Below are positions 55,461 through 64,000 of a stretch of 64,000 bases of DNA, piece after piece (positions within the stretch are counted from its first letter, which is position 1; each line of letters opens with the position of its first letter). Made by a program: the position numbers and the translations under genes. The stretch comes from Coniella vitis (lineage: Eukaryota > Ascomycota > Sordariomycetes > Diaporthales > Schizoparmaceae). The stretch lies in the NCBI GenBank assembly GCA_011317545.1, contig WUJK01000005.1, positions 1,674,001 through 1,738,000 of the forward strand, written 5' to 3'. The notes under the pieces are model-generated. The model searched no databases. It saw only the letters and a program-made list of their open reading frames with translations, and was not told the origin of the DNA.

Positions 55461-55532
55461 GGTCTCTTAGCTAAGCGGTTATAGCGTGGGATTGCAGATC
55501 CCAAGGTCCTTGGTTCGAGTCCGAGAGGGACC
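55461..55532 (+). tRNA. tRNA-Cys (GCA)
   Basis: The 72 bases fold as a full cloverleaf. The acceptor stem pairs GGTCTCT with AGGGACC (one T-G wobble). The D stem pairs GCTA with TAGC around AGCGGTTA. The anticodon stem TGGGA/TCCCA encloses the loop TTGCAGA, giving anticodon GCA for cysteine. The T stem CTTGG/CCGAG encloses TTCGAGT. There is no intron. Seven T residues directly follow (55533-55539), the usual RNA polymerase III terminator. The expected A-box and B-box positions are inside the D and T arms. Confidence 0.95.
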
Positions 55533-55539
55533 TTTTTTT
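55533..55539 (+). terminator. RNA polymerase III terminator
   Basis: A run of seven T residues begins at the base after the tRNA-Cys acceptor stem. Confidence 0.8.
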
Positions 55540-56041
55540 GTTGTTTGATCGATCATCCCACCGATTACTTTTTGCTTGCAAGACAAGGATGTTTTTGTTG
55601 GTCTGTAGACTCCAAGCACATCACGGCCTTATCAGATTTCAGGATGCTCTATATAATCTGTATCAACTTCCTTGGCCGCGATATGGATGCATAATGCATA
55701 TTTCTCTTCATCTCAGGCAATACAGCTTCTGATTGGGCCCATTTTTGCATTTCAATAAATAGTCTTTGTCAAGATGCCTCTCCTTTCCTCTAGGTCAGTC
55801 ACTGAACCAGAGATATCTAACACGCGCAAAGACTTGATCAGCTCCATGAAGATAGGCTAGACTTATTGTCGCATTGGCTTCACGAATAAAAGGAGACATC
55901 CCAGTCAACCTAGTTCATATACACCTGAGCACTCAAAGCATGGGCAAACCTTCCTACCCTGATATTGGCCAACACAAGATCAACCATAAACATACCAACA
56001 TCAAGTTGATCTAGCTGCAATGCCTCTCCATCTCACTTTGC
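55540..56041. other. Intergenic, no gene seen
   Basis: AT-rich spacer between tRNA-Cys and the 3' end of the xylanase gene. No feature is recognised. Confidence 0.6.
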
Positions 56042-56194
56042 TTAGAGACACTGTGCGTAGTAGCTGTTGAAAACCGAGCAGGTATAAGGTGCGACACAGC
56101 CCGACGCTCCTGTAAAGCCTTGTCCGCCACACTATGTGCGTTTACTATGTCGTTAGCTCTATCACTGCGCATGTAGGAAGTGCAAACCAAAGGA

Positions 56195-56233
<39 letters not shown>

Positions 56234-56531
56234 CTTGATTGATTGTAAAAAAGGACTTGCCTGTTGGTAGTGAGTGTTGACACCAGAAGCCGACGTCGGC
56301 GTCGGTGCAGCCGTGGTAACTGGCGCGGATGAGGTTGTGGAAACAATGGTTGGTGTCGACGCAGGCGCCGTTGCAGCAGCGCTCTTGAGAAGACTCGCAA
56401 TGCTCGTGTACGCTGGCTTCTTGACCAGGCTCGATGACCACAAGTCGGCCTCTCCCGAGCCTGAGAAAGTCGAGGGGACCCAGGAGTACTGTGTGATGTG
56501 CAAGTCATCTCGTCAGTGAAAGTAGAAGCGC

Positions 56532-56571
<40 letters not shown>

Positions 56572-57765
56572 ACCACAAAAGCGATAGATAAATCAGTCAT
56601 CTTTTCAAGCTTGGTAGGATGCCTTTTTTTTTTTATATTTATTTTCTTTTCCTTACCTGATCGTCAAAATCCCACACAGTAACACCCACACACTTGGCCA
56701 CGGCCAAGCACGCACTGACAACCGTCACATAGTCCGTCGCCTGCTGCTGCTGCTGCGCCGCACTCGCCGGCACGCTCGCGTGTCGGATATCGAGCTCCGT
56801 GTACGCCACCTCGACCCCCAGCGCCGTGAAGCTCTGCAGTGCCGCCACGAGGGCCGCCGTGGACGGCGTCGCGCCCACAATGAAGTGGCCCTGCAGGCCG
56901 ACCCCGTCAATCCTGCCGCCAGACGCCTGGATGTTCTGGACGAGGCCGACGGCGGCTGTGAGCTTGGCGCCGCTGTACTCGATGTTGTAGTCGTTGTAGT
57001 AGAGCTTCGCGGACGGGTCGGCGGCCGCGGCGGCCTGGAAGGCAAAGGGGATGTACGAGGTGCCGAGAATGTTGTAAAAGACGTCGGCGCGGTAGCCGCC
57101 TGTGTCTTGGAGGGCTTCGTTGACGACGTCCCAGGCGTAGCATTGGCCTTTGTACTGGGTTGTTGCACGCAGCACGCGTGAGCAAGGTTGGAGCATTGGA
57201 AGAAGAAAAAAATAAGACCGTTCAAAAGGAGTGTGTGTGTTGGCAGAACTTACGTGAGTGACCTCGTTGGTGATATGCGTCGTGAGAACGTTCTGAAGAG
57301 ATGAGGTCGTCCAAGATCCGCTGGAAACTAAGACAACAAACACCAACGCTCGATAGAACTCGTCAAAAATCCGCACTACACACCATACAAGTCTTTTGCA
57401 GTCGAGATTCGGGTCGTTCACTCACCCCAGCTTGGAAGCTGATTATACCACACCAGGTTGTGGCACCGCAGAATCTGGCCCGCAGCCCGCGCCTTGGTGG
57501 TGATGGCGTCCCCATTGGTATAGCTGAAGACGCCATTCGACGGCTCGACCGAGTCCCACTTCTGGCCGTTTGCCGGAGTGATTTGCCCAAACTCGCTCGA
57601 GTTGAAGGCAATGGCCGTGTATGCCGCGTTACTCAGGCTGGGGTTGTCGACCGCGGTGCCAAAGTAGAGCAAGCCTGCTGCTTTGGCGAGACTGTTGAGT
57701 TGGCCTGCCACTGGACTGGGCCCAGACGCTGCTGCTAGGAGCATCGCCAGGAGGAAAGTGGCCAT
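56042..57765 (-). CDS. Endo-1,4-beta-xylanase, GH10 with C-terminal CBM1
   Basis: Five exons are proposed: 57426-57765, 57254-57327, 56657-57154, 56261-56488 and 56042-56131, giving 409 residues. A signal peptide (MATFLLAMLLAAASGPSPVAG) is followed by the GH10 barrel with AGLLYFGTAVDNPSL, ILRCHNLVWYNQLPSW and LQNVLTTHITNEVTH. The acid/base glutamate is E151 in WDVVNEAL and the nucleophile is E258 in YTELDIR. The catalytic domain is followed by a Ser/Thr/Pro linker and a cellulose-binding CBM1 (CGGQGFTGASGCVAPYTC through YYAQCL). It hydrolyses xylan outside the cell. The last intron begins GCAAGT after CAG, a GC-AG type; no GT donor nearby preserves the frame. It contains an AT dinucleotide run and a GAGCTAACG branch site. 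Intron 3 contains a 36-base A tract on the plus strand. Confidence 0.9.
56196..56226. repeat. TA dinucleotide microsatellite
   Basis: About 15 TA units lie inside the last (GC-AG) intron of the xylanase gene. Confidence 0.9.
56533..56568. repeat. Poly-A tract (36 bases)
   Basis: This run lies within intron 3 of the minus-strand xylanase gene, reading as poly-T in the transcript. Its exact length may be affected by sequencing. Confidence 0.85.
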
Positions 57766-58795
57766 TTTGTGTTGTTCTGCGTGTTGACGAGGCCGGAACT
57801 TTGTGCAATTATTCTTGCTGTATCAAAGAAAGCTGGCCAGTGTAGAACGACTGCCTCTGTCTACGGAGTAGAGTCGCGGTAATCCAGTTTCACTGAAGCT
57901 AACCTCCTTCATCCTTAACAACACGGATCTCTTGTATGTACGTATGTATATTATTTGCGTAGACCTTACTTCGAACCCCAAACCTGCACCGCAAGCAAAC
58001 TGCCGAAGCGTCTCAAGCCTCACCTGGAAACCTGACGCCGACCAGCGGATGGATCACATTGGGTTGGGTAATATCAGTCCTTGTAAATCTGGTTCCGGAT
58101 AGCACGAGCTGGAAAGCCTCAACTTCCGAAACTCATTTAGGTATGGTGTTTGCACGATTCCAATCTGTAAAAGCTAGAGCCTTGAACAAACGTACATTGC
58201 ATATTGAGTATATAAACACATCTGGCAGCCAAGCATTCAAGACAATTCATAGTATGCCCTGCATATAATAGATTGCCTTGGCATATATACCGACTTCAGC
58301 CTGAATGCGCAAGGCTTCCGGATTCTCACCACACCCGTCTTGGCCTGCTATAGACTTCAACCGTAGGTCATGCGGTCCGCGTTTCCCTGTCTGTCCGATG
58401 GGGCAACCCACTGATAATGGATGGTGTGACAGCTTAGAGAGATGATTTTGCCATTTTGCCATTTATTTTGAACGAAAGTAATATTTCTCAGCAGAGCCAT
58501 GTTGCTACTACTACGTTGTCGTCTTTTCCACAAGCCATGCCATCTTCCGATCCGTTTTTTTTTCCTTCTCTGGAACACCCAGCTTCGCAGCTCATCCACA
58601 TTAATTTGGCATATCCCCCAAATATCATTGTCATGACCAGAAAGCCATGACACAACGTTAAAGAGAGTAGACAGGTTAGAGATATGAAACCACAGTAAAG
58701 AGCAGAAAATCGATATTTCACCACCCATAATCACCTGAATTTTGTTGACTTTTCCAATGACCACGCCTTGTACCCAAGGGACAATCCAATGCCAA

Positions 58796-58827
<32 letters not shown>

Positions 58828-58907
58828 CGCACCGTCCGTGAACTTTTTCCTGTGCCTACCCACTCAGAATACCAAAGATGACGGCAACGATAATGTTGGG
58901 ACAAGAT
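57766..58907. other. Intergenic, xylanase promoter and a poly-T tract
   Basis: This holds the xylanase upstream region and the 3' region of the acidic repeat protein. A 29-base T tract lies at 58799-58827. No gene is recognised. Confidence 0.55.
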
Positions 58908-61900
58908 TTAGGAAGAGAACATTCTCTTGAACATGCCCTTCAAGCCACCAGACTTCTTCTTTTCCTTCTCTTCCTTATGGCTGCTCTGCTGAGACTCCCG
59001 ACGCTCCATTCTGGACCTGCGGTGCTTGTCGTCGCGGGTTTTGCTGTCCTCCTTGGGAGCTGAGGTCTTGGATGGCGGTGGCGTCGCCTTTTCTTTCTCC
59101 CTGCTCGCCTTGACGGCTTCGTCTGCACGAGCCTTTTGCAGCTTGGCGTCAGTCTGGCTAAGCGAGCGGCGAAGAGACTTTTCCTTGGTGGACGCGGTTG
59201 TAGAAGAGCGTTTGAGGCTGCCCTCCTTGGCTGGGGCATCGGTATCTGGCGCACCGCCGAATTTGTTGTTCTCAAGCACAGATTCGCCTCCCTTGAAGTC
59301 AAAGAACTTCTTGCTTGCCTGAAGCGGCGCAGTAGTGGCAGAAGCCGGGGGCGCAGTCTCCCGACGGCTAGAGCTAGGGCGGCGCGAGCTTCTCCGGTCC
59401 GTGGCTGGCGAGCTCTCAAATTCCTTGCCTTTCGTTCCGGTTGAGGATGCCTCGGTCTTGAGCCGCTCCAGCTCCTCTTCCTTCTTGCGGGCAAGGCGAC
59501 GCTCCTCCTTGCGCTTGTCATGCTCAGCCTGCTCCTGCGGTGTACGTTCTCTCCGAGACCGGTGGCTGCTGTGACCGCTCTCCGCCGTACGTGGTGGGGT
59601 CTGGGGACTCTCGTGCTCGCCATCACGATCACCTTCGTGGCGGTGCCTGTGAGAAGAGTGTCGGTGCAGCGATTTCGGGGCGCCTTCACTGCCTTCGCGG
59701 GTGCTTGGGCGGCTGGAGCGCGATCCGTGTGTGCCAGATCTGGCGCGTGGAGGGTACGCCCTGTCATCCTTTGTAGTTCTCTCAACGCCTGCGAGCCTGT
59801 TAGCAGAAACACGATGTCTGCCGCTACTATCCCCTGTGTGCCTCCTCCGCTCCCTAGTCAAGAGCGGAGGAGAGTCAGCGGTCCTATGTTGCTTCGAATC
59901 TTTGCTAGTGTCTGCCATGTGCTCATCGGCTGTGTCTGGGCTGCGACTAGAGGCCTCGCTGATCACGTTTGCAATTGTCGCTTTGTCGTTCTTGGCATTC
60001 TTTGATGAATCATCCCCGCTAGGGTTGCCGCCGTCTGCTTTGTCGACATTCAAAGGTGCAGCTGCTGGGACGTTCTCGCGCAGCGGCAGAGGTGTCTTGG
60101 GACGCCACAATTCCTCAGTCTGCGTGGACGAGTCGCAACGCGTAGGCTGAGGGCTTGAATCAAGAGCAACGGTCTCTGCTGGTTCCGAGTCGGATGCAAT
60201 CGCTCCGTCTGTCGCTGAACCAGGCTCACGGGTCTCTTCATCAAGTTCAAAATTGACATGATTTTCGGTCACAGCAGGTTGCTGATCCTCCGCAGGCTGT
60301 GGCGCCTCAAGAGGATCAACCACTTTCCCGGCTGCAGCGGGCTGATCATTATCCTGAGGCGAAGCCAGTGAATGCTCTGCAGCCTCGGAAGTGACGACTT
60401 CTTCAGCACCACCGCTGGCTCCGTCGATATCTGGGATGGCCGCTTCAGGAATTGGCTGTTCCTGACTGCTATCGGCCGGGTCTTGTCCGTCAACGACTGG
60501 TGCTGGCACTTCTGCTGCTTCATCCGAGCCAGTAGCTGCCTTTGGTTGCTCGGCAATGTCATCGTTGGTGATGCCGTCGTCGGCTGCAATCCCCTCGTCA
60601 GGTAGGCCTAAAGACGAGTCTTGGCCAGAACACTCGACGACTGATGGCTCGCCGGTGCCCACGTCTTCAGTCCCTCTTTCCAGCACAGAGTCATCGGTTT
60701 CTTCTGATGAGGTATGGTGATCTGTCTCTGGTTTGCCAAGCTCCTCGACGCTGACGTCTTCGGGAGCCGGTTTTGCATCTTGAGGAATTTCGCCAACCCC
60801 AGCATCTGCCACAGCACTCTCGACATCCTGCTTCATGGGCTCACTGGGATCGGGAAGCTGAAGAGTATCCGTAACACCACCATCACTTGTGCTGAGTTCG
60901 TCCTTGTCATTGTCCTTTGAAAAACTAGATTCGTGTGCCTCCGCAAGACTTGTCTCCGAGGCCGGTGGCGATGTTGAATCTACGACAATAGTTGGCCGAG
61001 GATCATCCTGCGTTACACCATTGTCGGGCGTCGATTGGTCGACAGGCTCGACTTGAGGCGCGGCCTGAGCCGTATCCACCGCACCAACATCATGCAACAC
61101 CTCCTTGTCCACAACACTATCTTCCAACAGAGTTTCTGGTAGGACACTGCCGTTGTTCACAGCTTGGGTAAGTTCGCTAGCATTTTCCATTTCGTTTGAT
61201 CCATTAGATGAAGTAGGAGCGGCTTCTGCCATTTGGTCATCTTGATGGTGAGCATCGAATGACTCTTTCGGGGGGGTGTCGACCTCGGGCTGCACACTTT
61301 GCCTGTTGGCCAAGAGCATAACTTTACTCTCCGGATCGTCACCGCCAAGGGTTTCCTGATCTTGCGGTGTTACTGGTACAATTGCCCTTGCCTCGTCCTG
61401 TACGGTGTGAGTGGGTGATTTGTCGTTGTCGCTCGCAACATCATCGTGATCGTGGCTAACTGGGGCGGGGACTGTGTCATGTTTCTCTTGGGGTGCAGTG
61501 CCCTGGACCTCGAAGATTTCGGGCGGTAGTGGGGTGTCATGGACGACTACTGGCGATGCATCCTCGGCCGATTCATTTTCTTGTGGTACATGTGGTTCGA
61601 CTTCTTCAGCTAGGGCGTTCGATACCTGGGGAACGTCTAGAAGCCTATCTCGAGGCTCTTGACTCTCTCCGGGACTGGATAAAGGATTGACTGTTTCAAG
61701 GTCATCAGTAGTATCTCCCACAACAGCATCAACGTCATGATCATCCCCTTCAGTTTCTCCGTTGCCGGACCCAGTGTTGTGCTCGCCTTCAGTCTGTGCG
61801 ACGACGGGGTCAGAGTCGCCGTTGGCAGAGCTCGTTGCTGGCTCAGGTTGGGATTGCTCAAGGGTATCTTGAGCCCCAAGCACCATTAGCAAGTTTGAAC

Positions 61901-64000
61901 ACGGCATATGTACCGAGGGCAACAGATGCTAGGATGGTAAGCTTGCCTGATGTAGTAGATGTAGAGGCAAATGAATGCCTAGCAACCTCATCCTTCACCA
62001 CTACGTCCTTGATAGACCTGGCTGAAGATTCGGCGACATCACTAGCACGCTCGCGGTCACTTTCCCCTTGCGGTTCGAGTGCTTGCTGTTCTGGGTTGAA
62101 TGTGCCGTACTGTGAACCGGCAGATGGAAGCGTCTTGGCAGGTTCGGCAGTGATGGCAGCAATGGGGGCAGGAGTTGGGGCAGAAGGGGGGAGATCATGA
62201 GCTGATGGCACTGTTGGGATACTCTCTGAAATGTCGCGAGACAAGACATCTTGGGCAACTTGTTGAGGCTCCTGTTGAACCTCAATGTCGGTCTCTGCCA
62301 ACGCCGGGACCGCCATGGCAGAACCAGCGGCAATGGCCACCGCCGACACGGACAAGACCTCTACATGGTCCTCAGCCTCATCGGCCTGGCTAGGTTGCGC
62401 AGGACTGGGTGCGCTTGTAGGCTCTTCGCTAGCGACTTCCTCGACGAGCGGAGAATGAGCGACTTCGGTGGCTTGTATACTGGGCTCTTCTCCCGTGACG
62501 GTTTCTGCTTCGGTCGCCGGCTCAGGGATTGCCTGTGACTCTTGAGTATCATTGATTGGCTCCTGCTGAGGAAGCTCTGCTGCGATGTCTTGGGGCTCCT
62601 CGGTCGGTTGAGATAGCGCCTCGGTCTCTGTTACGCTGCTTGCGGCTTCAGGCTCGACTTGGGATGATGGATTCTCTTCGACTTGAGGCTCTTCAGCGGA
62701 AGGTTCGACTGATGTTGCATCAACATTATTGTCAGGTGTATCCAGTACGAGGTCATTGGACGCGTCGGGGACTGTGTCTTCGATCTCGCTTGTTGTGGGC
62801 ACCTCCTCGGGCTGGGCAGTGTCTGGGACTGCCTCCGAATCGGCTATCTGGGCCTCCTGCTGCGCAAGCGCATCTGATGGGTGCTGCTGCTCAGATACCT
62901 CGCCCAGTTGGCTGGCTTCTTCAATCTCGATCGATGACGGTGGCGCGGCCTCGCCGTCTGTCGTTTTCTCAACATTATTGTTCCCACGATTTCGGCTTTG
63001 GCTCTCCGGAAGTGGCAGGCTCGCGCAGACAAGATTCATCGAAGCAACATGGTTTCCGCCAAAGCCTTGAACAAAGGGGACATCATCATCAAATACAAGT
63101 GCAGGGAGGTTCTTACCTTGCTCCTTGACATCCTCCGTCTCATTTGCGCCGTCTACTTGCTGAGTCTCTTGCTGTGCTTCGGTCACTTTTTCAAATGCAA
63201 CCTCCTCGGTGGAGGTCTCTTGTGTGATTGGCTCAGAGATGTCCTCGGTAGTGACAGGAGCCTCGCTGGCGGTAGTGGCGGCGGGAATGGCATCGTTTGT
63301 CGTATCAACTTCCTGGGGAGCGATCGTCTTCTCAATGGACTCCTCAGCCTTGCTCTCGACTGCTGGCTCGTCCTGTATCTCAATCACTGGTTCTTCAGCG
63401 GCCGTCACTGGCTCAACCGGCGCAGGAATCTCTTCAACCTTTGCCTCGTGGTCTTCCGGCTCAGCAACGCTTTCGACTAGGGGCTCTGTGGGTTGAGCAT
63501 CAATAGTGACTGGCTCGGGAAGAGCAGCCTCAGTCTCAGCAGGCACAGGCATTTCCTCAGTCTTGGCGTCCTCGGGCTGGGCCTCCTCGAGCTCGGTCTC
63601 CTCGGCCTGAATTTCTTCAGACTGATGAGCCTCCTCCTCGATCTGTGGCTGAAGAGTGGCCTCGGTAGTTGTTTCGGTTACTTCCTCTGTAATAGCTGGC
63701 TCCTCGATCTTGGCCTCTTCAACTTGCGGTTCGGCGGCGGGCTCAGCAATTGATTCACTGAGCGTCTCGCTGATAGGCTCGTCTTTGGTGTTGACTTCTA
63801 GAACCTGCGGCGCGGCGATGACCTCCTCCAGGGCAGGCTGCTCGGTGGCAGCGATTTGCTCTGTTGATGCAACACCGTCCTCTGGCTTGACCTCACGACT
63901 CTCCTCGACCTCGGATGCAATACTGGAATCGGCAATAGGCTCCTCGGCGATGACTGGTGCCTCGACTGGTGCCTGGACCTCTTCCGTCTTGGTCTCATCG
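58908..64000 (-). CDS. Very large acidic, probably disordered protein, N-terminus beyond the window
   Basis: A coding region of over 1,600 residues ends at 58908 and is open to the right edge. Most of it is rich in Glu, Pro, Val, Thr, Ser and Asp (units such as EEPVIEIQDEPAVESKAEE), without globular domains. Two frames meet near 61858-61922. A 46-base intron (GTACAT donor, TTGCTAATG branch site, CTCAAG acceptor, about 61864-61909) would join them at phase 1, replacing a hydrophobic end (ILASVALGTYAVFKLAN). A second in-frame intron may lie near 63055-63106. The last 400 residues are basic and Ser/Arg-rich with long helical pieces (EQAEHDKRKEERRLARKKEE), then KKFFDFKGGESVLE, and end GGLKGMFKRMFSS. 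Fungal proteins of this type are often called involucrin-like; a scaffold role is inferred. Two separate genes remain an alternative if the intron is wrong. Confidence 0.7.

Noticed and set aside
59520..60150. Plus-strand ORFs opposite the acidic protein
   Set aside because: Their composition is explained by the repetitive sense codons; no start context or domain.

Overview
The window is nuclear DNA from a filamentous ascomycete (Pezizomycotina, most likely a Sordariomycete). The evidence is single genes on both strands with one to four short GT-AG introns carrying CTRAC/CTAAT-type branch sites, a Zn2Cys6 regulator, NmrA-like and DUF6536 proteins, a GH10 xylanase ending in a CBM1 module, small secreted cysteine-rich proteins and a tRNA-Cys. 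There are no operons, rRNA genes, CRISPR arrays or intact transposons. Exon joins below were made by hand from splice signals, frame continuity and remembered family patterns; no alignment was run.

Positions 1-15,800 hold housekeeping and membrane genes: AP-3 mu subunit (+), a CAP10-type glycosyltransferase (-), an AFG1/LACE1-type ATPase (-), nucleoporin Nup133 (+, three exons) and a large MFS permease with a polyserine loop (+). Positions 15,800-30,500 are looser: a tiny proline-rich ORF, a small secreted protein (-), a low-complexity hypothetical gene of uncertain structure (-), a decayed epoxide hydrolase (-), a DUF1308/C7orf25-type protein (+), a four-exon secreted protein (-), and a three-exon complex I subunit NDUFB7 (-). 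The 2.8 kb between the last two has no recognisable gene.

Positions 30,900-44,500 carry a Zn2Cys6 transcription factor and a co-oriented 12-TM-type MFS transporter (both +), a secreted protein with 16 cysteines (-), a claudin/SUR7-like tetraspan protein (+) and a DUF6536 membrane protein (-).

Positions 46,600-54,500 hold four minus-strand genes: an NmrA-like protein, an O-methyltransferase, a dienelactone-hydrolase-like/SnoaL-like fusion and an intradiol (catechol/hydroxyquinol) dioxygenase. The last two look like an aromatic-ring catabolic pair; the methyltransferase and NmrA protein are plausible but unproven partners. Then come tRNA-Cys(GCA), the xylanase (with a likely GC-AG intron), and the C-terminal part of a very large acidic, probably disordered protein that runs off the right edge.

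The most unusual non-coding signal is a 9-bp word, TACATAGTA/TACTATGTA. It occurs eight times at six intergenic sites (tandem at one, inverted at another), mostly close upstream of gene starts, and is accompanied twice by a telomere-repeat-like box.
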